From Metallumcola ferriviriculae (GTDB lineage Bacteria > Bacillota > JADQBR01): a stretch of DNA of 64,000 nucleotides. The notes under the pieces are model-generated. The model was not told where the DNA came from, ran no database searches, and worked only from the letters and a program-made list of their open reading frames with translations. The stretch lies in assembly GCF_035573695.1 (NCBI RefSeq), contig NZ_CP121694.1:93501-157500 (forward strand), written 5' to 3'. Each line of letters starts with the position of its first letter. Within the stretch, counting starts at the first letter, position 1. A program made the position numbers and the translations under genes. Shown one piece after another: positions 51,191 to 60,171 of the stretch.

Positions 51191-51220
51191 ATTATACCAA
51201 ACCGAAGTATCATGTGTCAA
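51191..51220 (-). promoter_or_regulatory. Promoter P2 of carD
   Basis: TTGACA (51215-51220), 18 bases, TATAAT (51191-51196) on the minus strand. Confidence 0.8.
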
Positions 51221-51230
51221 AAATTATTAC

Positions 51231-51260
51231 ATTATATCACAGTGTTTTTGGCAATGTCAA
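51231..51260 (-). promoter_or_regulatory. Promoter P1 of carD
   Basis: TTGACA (51255-51260), 18 bases, TATAAT (51231-51236) on the minus strand, 40 bases upstream of P2. Confidence 0.78.
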
Positions 51261-51364
51261 TTACTTTTGCTGTGTTGCGCATTAATATTACCCCCAAATT
51301 TGCCGACTTTTAATTCTATGCATCCAACCACTAATTTTTTCAGTTTTTTGGAAGATACCCTTCA

Positions 51365-51394
51365 TTGACAACCACGCCGTAATAACATTATAAT
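51365..51394 (+). promoter_or_regulatory. SigA-type promoter of the 51429 gene
   Basis: TTGACA (51365-51370), 18 bases, TATAAT (51389-51394) on the plus strand, divergent from carD. Confidence 0.8.
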
Positions 51395-51428
51395 TAAACA
51401 GTAGCGAGAAAGGAGCTGAGCGATAGCG

Positions 51429-51839
51429 GTGAGTACCAATGGAAAAGATAAAGTAGATGTACAAAATTTTCAGGATACAATCTCCCAATTTCTCGTCAGA
51501 CACCAGAGTATTCTGGATGTATTATCAAAACATCAGGAAGCTAATGCGAGGGTCAACCGCGCTGTTGTCAAAAGCGTTACCAACTGCGGTTGTATAAAGG
51601 TAAAAGCGGAGAAAAAGGCTTTGCCGGATTCCGTTTGTCTCAGCGACCTAAAGGAACTGTTGGAAACCCATGTTGAAGGGCGTCTATGCGAAGAGTGTCA
51701 GGATGTTATAGAGGCTGAACTAGGCAAGGCACTATTTTACACTACCGCTCTTTGCCAAACTCTTGGACTTAACTTAGAACAAGTAATGGCTAAGGAAAAC
51801 CAAAAAGTATCAACCTTGAGGTTGTTTAATTTTACTTAA
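51429..51839 (+). CDS. Uncharacterised small cysteine-containing protein (DUF1573-like clostridial family)
   Basis: The 136-residue soluble protein has a helical N-terminus (FQDTISQFLVRHQSILDVLSKHQE). A SVTNCGCIKV segment (Cys53, Cys55), Cys70 and a CEEC pair (Cys87, Cys90) follow, and a helical C-terminus ends it. Short proteins like this near carD in clostridia are labelled DUF1573-like; I am unsure of that assignment and no function is known to me. GTG at 51429 has AAAGGAG about 14 bases upstream, somewhat far. It has its own promoter and terminator, divergent to carD. Confidence 0.75.
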   Translation: MSTNGKDKVDVQNFQDTISQFLVRHQSILDVLSKHQEANARVNRAVVKSVTNCGCIKVKAEKKALPDSVCLSDLKELLETHVEGRLCEECQDVIEAELGKALFYTTALCQTLGLNLEQVMAKENQKVSTLRLFNFT

Positions 51840-51845
51840 AATTTA

Positions 51846-51886
51846 AGGCTGTCCGAGCTTATGCTCAGACAGCCTTTTCTTTTCAA
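51846..51886 (+). terminator. Intrinsic terminator of the 51429 gene
   Basis: AAGGCTGTC-c-GAGC pairs with GCTC-a-GACAGCCTT over TTAT, followed by TTCTTTTC on the plus strand. Confidence 0.9.
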
Positions 51887-52044
51887 CTTTTTCCTTCATA
51901 ATCCCCACTTATTTATTCCATTTCAGCGTACTAAAAAAAATCTTGCCATTAGTTTCTTATCTACTCTATTTGTAAAGTTACACCCCCATCCATACATAAA
52001 TTAAGGGCCATGTATCAAGATAGGTAAAAAGGAGTGGAGTTAAT

Positions 52045-52413
52045 ATGGCCGGCTCAAAACTACCAGCAGAATTAGTTTCAGTATATCTTTCCCTTCCTTG
52101 GGAAGACAAAACTCTTTGGGACCGCTATTCTTTAGAAATGCCAGCAGAGAATGCAGTCACCTATTTACACATATTAGTTGCGAATTTAATTCCCCAAGGA
52201 CATTACTCCTTGGCAAAGCACCTACTGTATAAAGCATTAACCTTTCCCTCCGAGCCAGCGCAAGAGGCATGGCTTTATGCAAACCTATACCAGATTGCAG
52301 CCGACCAACAGCAACCTTTACTGTGCCGCGAGTACTGTGAAAAAGTCTTGGCAACCGGACATCTCAGTCAATGGGCAAAGAATACTATCAGCGATCTACC
52401 GCCCTACAGCTAA
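52045..52413 (+). CDS. Hypothetical small helical (TPR-like) protein
   Basis: The 122-residue protein has no cysteine-metal motif and no signal or membrane segment. Its helical pattern (HILVANLIPQGHYSLAKHLLYKAL ... QEAWLYANLYQIAADQ) resembles tetratricopeptide-type repeats without a clear repeat register. ATG at 52045 follows AAAAAGGAGTGGAG. It ends 4 bp from the disA stop on the opposite strand. I recognise no family. No clear promoter was seen in the 150 bp before it. Confidence 0.7.
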   Translation: MAGSKLPAELVSVYLSLPWEDKTLWDRYSLEMPAENAVTYLHILVANLIPQGHYSLAKHLLYKALTFPSEPAQEAWLYANLYQIAADQQQPLLCREYCEKVLATGHLSQWAKNTISDLPPYS

Positions 52414-52417
52414 TCTT

Positions 52418-53494
52418 TTACCCCCTAAATGGATTATAATAGTCCAGCATCAAATGTTCTTGCAGTCTTTTGATTCCATCCTTAATTGCCCTGGCACGAA
52501 CCTCACCAATACCCTCGACATTTACCAGATCCGTGGCATCCGCCTCCATCACCGCTATCAGTGAACCATAGTTGCTCACTAAGTCCTCAATAACTGGCAT
52601 AGGGATACGCGGTACCTTAGCTAACAGACGATAACCTCTAGGGAAGACCGCCAAATCCAAACTGCCAAGGGTTCCCCCGTAGCCGAGTATACGACTTAAT
52701 ACTACCAATTCCTTAAGCTCTTCCACACCGCACTGGCGCATTGATGCAATTACCTGCTTTGACCGTTTTTCTTTATCCGATTTTACATAATCTCTCACCA
52801 ATAAACTTTGTTCTTCTTCTACACCCATAATCAATTCGTCCAACTGCATCTGTATCAGCCTTCCTTCAGAACCCAACTGCGCTATATAAATTTGTATCTC
52901 TCCAGCAACCCGGTGCACCACTTCCACAGCGTGTACCGCACGTAGTACTTCATGTAAGGACGTGACACCTTTGAACTCTAAAATACTCAGGTTCGATAAT
53001 TTCTTTTCCATGGATATTTTATATTTTTCCAAACTTTGTAGCGCCTGATTGGCCTTTGTAAGAATAAAACCAGTATCTTTAAAGATATATTTAAGGTTCC
53101 CCTTATACAATGTGATGACGCTTCTTCTTTGAGAAATCGCGATAACCAACGCTCCGGTTTGTCGGGCCATTCGATTAGCAATCCGATGTCTGATGCCCGT
53201 TTCCGCAGATGGTATCGCTGCTGGTGGTACCAAATGGACATTAGCTTTTAGAATTCGATCCACCGGCGCAGTCAAGATAATCGCCCCATCCATTTTGGCT
53301 AATTCATACAATGCTGCCGAGTTAAAAGGAACATTGATTTCAAATCCACCTTCACAAATAGAAAGTACCTGTTCTGAATCGCCAATCACTATCAAACCAC
53401 CGGTGTTAGCCTGTAAGATACTATCTACCGCTTCCCGAAGGGGTGCTCCAGGTGCCAAGAGTTCTAATGCTTCAATAAACCTAGCTTCCCTCAA
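52418..53494 (-). CDS. disA: DNA integrity scanning protein DisA (diadenylate cyclase)
   Basis: The 358-residue protein makes c-di-AMP from ATP. The DAC domain has DGA (69-71) and RHR (102-104) active-site motifs. A central helical spine and a C-terminal HhH DNA-binding domain follow (about 290-358, LVNVEGIGEVRARAIKDGI). TTG start at 53494 has AAGGAGGGA ahead. It follows radA by about 110 bp, the conserved partnership for scanning branched DNA. Confidence 0.96.
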   Translation of the reverse strand: MREARFIEALELLAPGAPLREAVDSILQANTGGLIVIGDSEQVLSICEGGFEINVPFNSAALYELAKMDGAIILTAPVDRILKANVHLVPPAAIPSAETGIRHRIANRMARQTGALVIAISQRRSVITLYKGNLKYIFKDTGFILTKANQALQSLEKYKISMEKKLSNLSILEFKGVTSLHEVLRAVHAVEVVHRVAGEIQIYIAQLGSEGRLIQMQLDELIMGVEEEQSLLVRDYVKSDKEKRSKQVIASMRQCGVEELKELVVLSRILGYGGTLGSLDLAVFPRGYRLLAKVPRIPMPVIEDLVSNYGSLIAVMEADATDLVNVEGIGEVRARAIKDGIKRLQEHLMLDYYNPFRG

Positions 53495-53559
53495 GAAATT
53501 CCCTCCTTAAAGAGCTTTCTATTATAGTATCCAATTACTATGCGAACTCTACCAAAATA

Positions 53560-53588
53560 AAAGAAAAACCCGGGAAAATCTCCCGGGT
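53560..53588 (-). terminator. Intrinsic terminator after radA
   Basis: ACCCGGG (53568-53574) pairs with CCCGGGT (53582-53588). It is followed by TTTTTCTTTT on the minus strand, so disA probably has its own promoter, or read-through is partial. Confidence 0.88.
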
Positions 53589-53606
53589 AAAACATTTTTT
53601 CCTGAA

Positions 53607-54962
53607 TTAAAATAATATCCTTAGTACCTCTTGAATAGTATCAACACCCACCAGTTCCATCTGCCCCGACTTTACTTTTTCCTTATTAAGGCGTGGAATG
53701 ACACACCGCTCAAAGCCCAGTTTCTCCGCTTCGTGTACCAGTCTGTCTATGTTATATATGGGTCTCACTCGTCCGGCCAAATCCAGTTCACCCAGCACCA
53801 CAGTCTTACTGTCCACAGGGCAGTCGCGAAAACTAGAGTATAGTCCCACAGCTATCCCTAAATCAATCGATGTTTCTTCTACGCTGACACCACCAAGCAG
53901 GGAAACATAAATATCATGGGGTCCCATAGCGACCCCTGCCCTTTTCTGCAATACAGCTACAATTAAACTAAGCCTGTCACGATTTACACCAACCACTGTT
54001 CTTCGCGGCGGTATACCCATTTCATTTGCAATTACCAAGGCCTGCAGTTCCACCAAAATAGGTCGGGAACTTTCTACGCTTGCTACCACTACCGCCCCAG
54101 ATACGCCTTCGCTTTTGTCACTAAGGAGAAACTCCGATGGGTTGGTTATCTCCACCATTCCTTGCTCAGCCATTTCGTATACTCCCAATGCATTGGTAGT
54201 GCCAAAACGGTTTTTAAATGACCGCAGCATTCGGAAGCCAAAATTTCTTTCTCCTTCCAGGTAAAGCACCACGTCTACCATATGGTCTAATAATCTAGGA
54301 CCGGCTATATCACCCTGTTTAGTGACGTGAGCGGAAATAAAACAGGGAATATTTTCGGTCTTTGCAAACTTCAGAATATGCCCCGCACACTCCCGCACCT
54401 GAGAAATGCTGCCCGGAGCAGATATTATTGCTGTGGCAAATAGCGTCTGTATAGAATCTATAATAACCATGCTTGGTCGATACTGTGTAACCAACTCTCG
54501 AATAGCCTCCACATTGGTCTCAGCTGCCACTAGTAATTTATCGTTGGCCACAGCCAGGCGGTCGGCGCGAAGTTTGATTTGTTCCCCGGATTCTTCTCCG
54601 GATATGTAAAGCACATTACCATGCTTTTCTGCAACCTTGTCCGCCACTTGGAGTAACAGAGTAGATTTTCCGATACCCGGGTCCCCGGAGATTAAAACCA
54701 GCGAGCCAGGCACAAGTCCGCCCCCCAAAACTCTATCCAGCTCCTCACTTCCCGTAGCCATTCTCCTATATGTATCGCCCTTGACAGCAGTGACGGGAAC
54801 AGGTCGGCCGTCAGACACCAAACCCCGCTCAGTATTGGGGTTGCTTTTGGTTATAGCTTCCTCTACAAAAGAATTCCAAGCGCCGCAGCTACACTTTCCC
54901 AGCCAGCGCGCACTTTCATAGCCGCATTCTTGACAGACAAAGACGCTTTTCTTTTTAGCCAC
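53607..54962 (-). CDS. radA: DNA repair protein RadA
   Basis: RadA (451 residues) is a RecA-like branch-migration helicase. An N-terminal zinc finger (Cys10, Cys13, Cys24, Cys26), Walker A GDPGIGKST, KNRFG motif and a C-terminal Lon-like domain with GGVSVEETSIDLG are present. GTG at 54962 has GGAGG eight bases upstream; a preceding ATG is too close to that site. It lies between clpC and disA. Confidence 0.95.
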   Translation of the reverse strand: MAKKKSVFVCQECGYESARWLGKCSCGAWNSFVEEAITKSNPNTERGLVSDGRPVPVTAVKGDTYRRMATGSEELDRVLGGGLVPGSLVLISGDPGIGKSTLLLQVADKVAEKHGNVLYISGEESGEQIKLRADRLAVANDKLLVAAETNVEAIRELVTQYRPSMVIIDSIQTLFATAIISAPGSISQVRECAGHILKFAKTENIPCFISAHVTKQGDIAGPRLLDHMVDVVLYLEGERNFGFRMLRSFKNRFGTTNALGVYEMAEQGMVEITNPSEFLLSDKSEGVSGAVVVASVESSRPILVELQALVIANEMGIPPRRTVVGVNRDRLSLIVAVLQKRAGVAMGPHDIYVSLLGGVSVEETSIDLGIAVGLYSSFRDCPVDSKTVVLGELDLAGRVRPIYNIDRLVHEAEKLGFERCVIPRLNKEKVKSGQMELVGVDTIQEVLRILF

Positions 54963-55080
54963 CGACATCACCTCCACCAACCCCATTATAGCAGAGCATA
55001 AGTATAGAACAACTAAAAACCTTCATCTTCGCCCAAACATCAGGTTATTAGGTGTTTTACCTACTGAATTAAGTAATATT

Positions 55081-55113
55081 AAAATGACCCCGTAGGGTAG
55101 GCCCACGGGATCA
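55081..55113 (-). terminator. Terminator after clpC
   Basis: TGACCCCGT pairs with ACGGGATCA (one wobble) over an 11-base loop. It is followed on the minus strand by TTTTAATATT. It lies about 30 bases after the clpC stop. Confidence 0.7.
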
Positions 55114-55143
55114 ACTAACGTTTTCTCAGTCACCGAAATAACT

Positions 55144-57645
55144 CTATTTTTTGTCTACTTTTACTTTACCCTTATCCACGGTCATCCGCAAGGTATCACC
55201 AGCCTGATACCACCCTTCCAGCAGCCCTTCAGAAATTGGGTCCTCAACTAATTTTAATATGGCCCTTCTTAAGGGTCTGGCACCATACTCCTCATCATAG
55301 CCTTCATCGGCTAAAATTTCTTTGGCCTGCGGCGTAGCTTCTATGGTCAACTCCTGTTCCTTCAGGCGCTGGTTCAACTCCTCCAACATCAATCCCACAA
55401 TTTCCTTAATCTGTTCTTTACTGAGCGAATGAAAAACAATGGTTTCGTCAACACGATTTAAAAATTCGGGTCTAAACGACTTGCGCAGCTCCTCCATAAT
55501 ATTTCGCTTCATATTTTCATGTTGGTCTTCTTCTCCCGCCTTAAAACCAACCTTGGTTTCCCTCTTAATGGTAGCTGCTCCTACATTGGATGTCATGATT
55601 ACCACTGTATTGCGGAAATCCACTTGACGCCCTTGATTATCTGTCAGTCGGCCGTCCTCTAAAACCTGCAGCAATACGTTAAACACTTCCGGATGTGCCT
55701 TTTCAACCTCATCAAAGAGCACTACGGAGTACGGTTTCCTGCGTACCGCCTCAGTCAGCTGACCGGCCTCATCATACCCCACATATCCAGGAGGAGCCCC
55801 TAGCATTCTCGAAACTGCATGTTTCTCCATGTACTCAGACATATCTAAACGCACAAGGGCATTTTCATCCCCGAACATCGCTTCGGCCAGCGCCCGGGCC
55901 AACTCGGTCTTTCCTACACCGGTAGGGCCTAAGAAGATAAACGAGCCAATGGGGCGCTTGGGATTTTTCAAGCCGGCTCGGGCTCTTCGAATAGCCCTGG
56001 ACACAGCCTTTACCGCTTCATCCTGCCCCACCACACGCTGGTGCAGCAATTCCTCTAGCTTGAGCAGCTTCTCACTCTCCGTCTGCTCTAACTTACTTAC
56101 AGGTACACCCGTCCAGTTAGAAACTATCCGTGCTATATCCTCTGCTTCTACAATAGATTTACTTGATCCTCGCTGTTTTTCCCAGCTGCCCCGCTGCCCT
56201 TCGATAGCTTCTTTTAGCTGCTGTTCACGATCCCTAAACTCTGCTGCTTTTTCAAACTCCTGCCCATAAACAGCCGCTTCCTTTTCCTTCTGGACTTCCT
56301 CCAGCTCTTTTTCCAGTTGTTTTAACCCGTCGGGTGCAGTGCTGGTATCCAACCTCACCCTACTAGCTGCTTCATCCACTAAATCAATAGCTTTATCCGG
56401 TGAAAAACGTTCGGTAATATATCGATTACTCAGCTTTACTGCCGCTTCAATAGCTGCATCGGTAATTTCCACCCGATGATGTGCTTCATATTTGTCCCTC
56501 AGTCCCTTAAGAATCGCCACTGCCTCTTCCCCGGACGGTTCCTCTACCTTGATTGGCTGAAATCTTCTTTCTAACGCTGCGTCTTTTTCGATATACTTTC
56601 GGTATTCATCAAGGGTAGTAGCCCCAATACATTGCATTTCGCCTCTAGCTAGGGCAGGTTTTAAGATATTAGCCGCATCAATAGCGCCTTCCGCCGCCCC
56701 TGCACCAACTAATGTATGCAATTCGTCAATAAATAAAACCACATTACCGGCTTGAATGATTTCATTAATGACTTTTTTAAGGCGCTCCTCAAATTCGCCG
56801 CGGAATTTTGAACCAGCAATTAAGGAAGCCAAATCTAATGATACCACCCTTTTGTCTGCTAAGGTTTCCGGTATTTGATTATTAACAATTTTTTGAGCCA
56901 ACCCTTCAGCTATGGCGGTTTTTCCCACACCAGGGTCACCGATAAGAACAGGGTTATTCTTTGTGCGCCTGCTTAAGACTTGAATTACCCGATCTATTTC
57001 TTTAGCGCGCCCAATAATCGGATCCAAATGACCTTCCCTGGCCATTTGTGTCAAATCCCGGCCAAATTGGTCCAGGGTTGGGGTTGTTGGACCTGTCTTC
57101 GCTGGAGCTTTGGTACCACCTTTGGAAAGGGGATTCTGCTGCTGGCCGCTGCTGTTATTATCAAAAAATGACTGGAAAAATTGATTAGGTCCTTGGTTTT
57201 TTGTGGATTGATCGATGCCTAACAGTTCATAAACCTTCTGCCGGACATTTTCAAGTCTAACACCCATGTCTTCCAACACTTGAGCGGCTATTCCTTCCCC
57301 TTCGCGCAATAACCCAAGTAGAATGTGTTCTGTACCAATGTACTTTACCCCTTGCCGGCTCGCTTCATATGCAGCCAATTCCAGGACCTTTTTTGAGCGC
57401 GGCGTTAAACCGATTTCTTGACCCGGCTGCTGTTCCGGCGTGCCAATTACATCCCTGACTTTGCCGCGTAATACATCTAAGTCCACACCTAACTGGTGCA
57501 GCGACTGTGCTGCCACACCATCACCTTCTCTTATTAGACCCAGCAATAGATGTTCAGTGCCTATGGCCGGATGAGACAAGCCCGCTACCTCCTCCCGCGC
57601 CAAAGCTAATACTCTCTGCGCTCGTTCAGTAAATCTCGATAACAC
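55144..57645 (-). CDS. clpC: ATP-dependent Clp protease ATP-binding subunit ClpC
   Basis: ClpC (833 residues) is the Hsp100 unfoldase of ClpCP. It has a double Clp_N repeat ([13 protein letters not shown] and [13 protein letters not shown]), two AAA+ modules (Walker A GDPGVGKT and GPTGVGKT), a UVR-type middle domain ([15 protein letters not shown]) and a C-terminal D2-small domain. GTG at 57645 is chosen; AGGAGG is eight bases before it. It is the last gene of the ctsR operon. Confidence 0.96.
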   Translation of the reverse strand: MLSRFTERAQRVLALAREEVAGLSHPAIGTEHLLLGLIREGDGVAAQSLHQLGVDLDVLRGKVRDVIGTPEQQPGQEIGLTPRSKKVLELAAYEASRQGVKYIGTEHILLGLLREGEGIAAQVLEDMGVRLENVRQKVYELLGIDQSTKNQGPNQFFQSFFDNNSSGQQQNPLSKGGTKAPAKTGPTTPTLDQFGRDLTQMAREGHLDPIIGRAKEIDRVIQVLSRRTKNNPVLIGDPGVGKTAIAEGLAQKIVNNQIPETLADKRVVSLDLASLIAGSKFRGEFEERLKKVINEIIQAGNVVLFIDELHTLVGAGAAEGAIDAANILKPALARGEMQCIGATTLDEYRKYIEKDAALERRFQPIKVEEPSGEEAVAILKGLRDKYEAHHRVEITDAAIEAAVKLSNRYITERFSPDKAIDLVDEAASRVRLDTSTAPDGLKQLEKELEEVQKEKEAAVYGQEFEKAAEFRDREQQLKEAIEGQRGSWEKQRGSSKSIVEAEDIARIVSNWTGVPVSKLEQTESEKLLKLEELLHQRVVGQDEAVKAVSRAIRRARAGLKNPKRPIGSFIFLGPTGVGKTELARALAEAMFGDENALVRLDMSEYMEKHAVSRMLGAPPGYVGYDEAGQLTEAVRRKPYSVVLFDEVEKAHPEVFNVLLQVLEDGRLTDNQGRQVDFRNTVVIMTSNVGAATIKRETKVGFKAGEEDQHENMKRNIMEELRKSFRPEFLNRVDETIVFHSLSKEQIKEIVGLMLEELNQRLKEQELTIEATPQAKEILADEGYDEEYGARPLRRAILKLVEDPISEGLLEGWYQAGDTLRMTVDKGKVKVDKK

Positions 57646-57657
57646 AGCAAACACCTC

Positions 57658-58725
57658 CTATATGTTGTCAATTTTAATCCTTTCCCGCAACAGGCGAGCA
57701 CGATAGATATCTCGCATATCTTCATCCATTTCCAGTGCCATTATTCTTTGTAAACATCCTGGTTGTAGCATTACCATCAGTTCAGTAAGAATTCTCGGGT
57801 CAAGACCATCAATTAGGCCTAAATCTATCCCCAGTCTCACCTGGGATAGTAAAGAAAGTGCCTTTTCCGCACTCATAACCCTAGCGTATCTCAAAGTCCC
57901 ATAGGCACGCCAAACCCTATCTTCAAGGCTAATTCCCAATTCATCCTTCAATAGCTGCCTGGTCTCTCTCTCTTGGTCTACAATCTTTTGAGTTATTCCG
58001 GAAAGATTGTTGATAATTTCTTCCTCGGTACGGCCCATAGATATCTGATTAGAAATCTGAAATAGGTTTCCCAATGCTTCAGTTCCTTCACCATACAGGC
58101 CGCGCACCACCAATCCCACCTGAGATAAAGCGGAAAAAAACTTTCCGGCCCTTTTTGTCGTTACCAAACCTGGTAGGTGAAGCATTACCGACGCCCGCAT
58201 CCCGGTACCAACATTGGTTGGACATGCAGTAACGTAGCCGAAATTTTCGTCAAATGCATAATCAAGTGTTTTTTCCAGGCCATTATCTACCTTATCTGCC
58301 GTCCGCCACGCTTCGTTTAACTGCAAAGCTGGCAGCAAACATTGAATGCGCAGATGATCCTCCTCATTAACCATAATACTTACTGCCTCGTCCTGATCCA
58401 GCGCAACGGCACCGTAACGGGCATGCTCCAACAGATTAGGACTTATTAGGTGCTTCTCTACTAGTATTTGTTTCTGCATCATGTCTAATTCGGTAAGACT
58501 TGTAAAATCAACCGTAGGAAAATCCTTTATCACTTCAGCAGCAACAGCATTTTTCACCATCTTTTTAACCGCGGACGCGTCCTCCTCACCCAATTGCTGA
58601 GGAAAAGGAATACCTTTTAAGTTTCGAGCCAAACGAATCCTACTGCTAATAACAATATCCCCATTTGCGCCGGAACCTTCCATCCATTTGCTGCGAATGT
58701 CTTTAATAATATCTTTAAAGGACAC
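57658..58725 (-). CDS. mcsB: Protein arginine kinase McsB
   Basis: McsB (355 residues) phosphorylates arginines, marking proteins for ClpCP. It belongs to the phosphagen-kinase fold, with VISSRIRLARNLKGIPFP and TACPTNVGTGMRASVMLHLPGL as catalytic segments. GTG start with GGGGGGATA ahead. It sits between mcsA and clpC. Confidence 0.95.
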   Translation of the reverse strand: MSFKDIIKDIRSKWMEGSGANGDIVISSRIRLARNLKGIPFPQQLGEEDASAVKKMVKNAVAAEVIKDFPTVDFTSLTELDMMQKQILVEKHLISPNLLEHARYGAVALDQDEAVSIMVNEEDHLRIQCLLPALQLNEAWRTADKVDNGLEKTLDYAFDENFGYVTACPTNVGTGMRASVMLHLPGLVTTKRAGKFFSALSQVGLVVRGLYGEGTEALGNLFQISNQISMGRTEEEIINNLSGITQKIVDQERETRQLLKDELGISLEDRVWRAYGTLRYARVMSAEKALSLLSQVRLGIDLGLIDGLDPRILTELMVMLQPGCLQRIMALEMDEDMRDIYRARLLRERIKIDNI

Positions 58726-58741
58726 CTATATCCCCCCTTAA

Positions 58742-59251
58742 TCATTCAGTGTTTTCCAATTCCCTAATCTTATCCCTAACCTCAGCAGCCTTTTCAAATT
58801 CCTCTTTTTGAACCAATGACTGCATCTCCCGCTTTAGACTTGCTATATCCTTTTGCAGTTTAAGCCTTTTACCGCCCCTGGTAGGAATCTTACCTGTATG
58901 TCGTTCATTTCCATGGATACGCCGGATTATCGGTGATAGCTGTGCATTAAAAGTATCATAGCAATTACCACAACCCAATTTGCCGGTCCGCCTAAAGCTA
59001 TGATATGTTTGGCCACAGGTTTTACATTTCGTTGGTACTTGGGTTTTACTTTTTGCAAACCCTATCCCGGGTTCCACTTCCTCAAACAAACTGCTCAGCA
59101 AATTAAACGGAAACTCTGTCTCCCAGTTCATCGCCTCTCCCTGCATCTCCGCTGCACATTCCTGGCATAGATGTAGTTCTGACTTTTCGCCGTTAACAAT
59201 TTTCGTTATTCGCACCGTAGCAGGTCTTTGCTCACACTTTTGGCAATGCAC
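58742..59251 (-). CDS. mcsA: McsA, activator of McsB (zinc-binding, UVR domain)
   Basis: McsA (169 residues) has three CxxC-type zinc pairs (Cys3/6, CQEC, CKTC/CGNC) and a C-terminal UVR domain (SLVQKEEFEKAAEVRDKIRELE). It activates McsB and modulates CtsR. It starts 3 bp after ctsR. Confidence 0.94.
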   Translation of the reverse strand: MHCQKCEQRPATVRITKIVNGEKSELHLCQECAAEMQGEAMNWETEFPFNLLSSLFEEVEPGIGFAKSKTQVPTKCKTCGQTYHSFRRTGKLGCGNCYDTFNAQLSPIIRRIHGNERHTGKIPTRGGKRLKLQKDIASLKREMQSLVQKEEFEKAAEVRDKIRELENTE

Positions 59252-59254
59252 CTC

Positions 59255-59734
59255 TTATCCCTCCTCATTAAATTCTTTTCGAAGCAACGTCAATAAAACA
59301 GCCCGAATGATATTAGCTCTGACCATATCACGCAAGGGCAGTTCGACCGGTAATGCATCTCTACTAATCATGGCCTTCACCAATAATGTCTCCCTCGAGG
59401 AGAGAAATCCCTCCTCGGCTAATCGGTCAGTCAAACCTTCGCCTGCTTGTTGACTAATTAACTTATTCGCTGTTTGATCTATCAGACGCAGCAGCTCGTT
59501 ATCCTGCCCCATCGATATTTTAGTAATACGAATATATCCCCCGCCGCCTCGGCGACTTTCTATTAAGTATCCATGTTCTAAAGTAAACCGGGTACCCAAG
59601 ACGTAATTTATCTGGGAGGGTACACATTGAAAAACTTGCGCCAGGTCGTTGCGCTTTAATTCCAGAGTGGCTGTCTGCTGTTCTTTTAACATACTTTTAA
59701 TATATTGTTCTATCTTATCGGCCAAACTACGCAA
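59255..59734 (-). CDS. ctsR: Transcriptional repressor CtsR
   Basis: CtsR (159 residues) has an N-terminal winged HTH with the wing segment SRRGGGGYIRI, whose glycine-rich tetrad is the heat-sensing element. The C-terminal domain is recognised by McsB. TTG start with GAGGTGATG ahead. A CtsR operator lies between the promoter and this gene, so the operon is autoregulated. Confidence 0.95.
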   Translation of the reverse strand: MRSLADKIEQYIKSMLKEQQTATLELKRNDLAQVFQCVPSQINYVLGTRFTLEHGYLIESRRGGGGYIRITKISMGQDNELLRLIDQTANKLISQQAGEGLTDRLAEEGFLSSRETLLVKAMISRDALPVELPLRDMVRANIIRAVLLTLLRKEFNEEG

Positions 59735-59766
59735 TATCCATCACCTCTTCTGACTTTGCCTAACCT

Positions 59767-59783
59767 TTTGACCTTTATTGACC
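59767..59783 (-). promoter_or_regulatory. CtsR operator
   Basis: On the minus strand, direct heptads GGTCAAT-AAA-GGTCAAA (59777-59783 and 59767-59773) match the CtsR box (tandem GGTCAAA, 3-base spacer), one mismatch in the first. It is located between the -10 and the ctsR start. Confidence 0.85.
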
Positions 59784-59794
59784 TTTATATTGAT

Positions 59795-59825
59795 ATTATA
59801 AACCCGATTGGTATATTTTATGCAA
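59795..59825 (-). promoter_or_regulatory. Probable promoter of ctsR-mcsA-mcsB-clpC
   Basis: TATAAT (59795-59800) is well placed just upstream of the operator. The best -35 candidate is TTGCAT (59820-59825) with a long 19-base spacer, so this promoter is only partly supported. Confidence 0.55.
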
Positions 59826-60171
59826 CATGTATTTTTAGACGATTATTACCTATATTACCCTTCCCCGCTATTCTACGCACTTTGTGTCCATCATTCTTCT
59901 ATTTACTTTAAATAGCACTACTTATAATTGAAAGTCATGTAATGGACAGCCACTGTTTCACCTCCCACTTAACATTCTACATTAACCATTTAGGCCGGAA
60001 ATACTACCATCCACCGTAAAATTCTTGAGCTTCCACTCAGGAGGTTTTAATATGAAGGCACATGAGGTAACCGTCAGAAACTTTATAATATTTAGAAAGG
60101 TGCAGATGCTCTTTTTGGAGGTGACTGGTACATCTGCGAAACCCTTAAAAAAACTTAGGAGGTTTACTAAT
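59826..60171. other. Divergent intergenic region between ctsR and prpE
   Basis: This region holds upstream control sequences of both genes. An AT-rich stretch with TATAAT at about 59921-59926 on the plus strand is a possible prpE -10, with no good -35. A first ribosome-binding site plus ATG (60041-60054) lies in frame with prpE. Nothing else is recognised. Confidence 0.4.
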
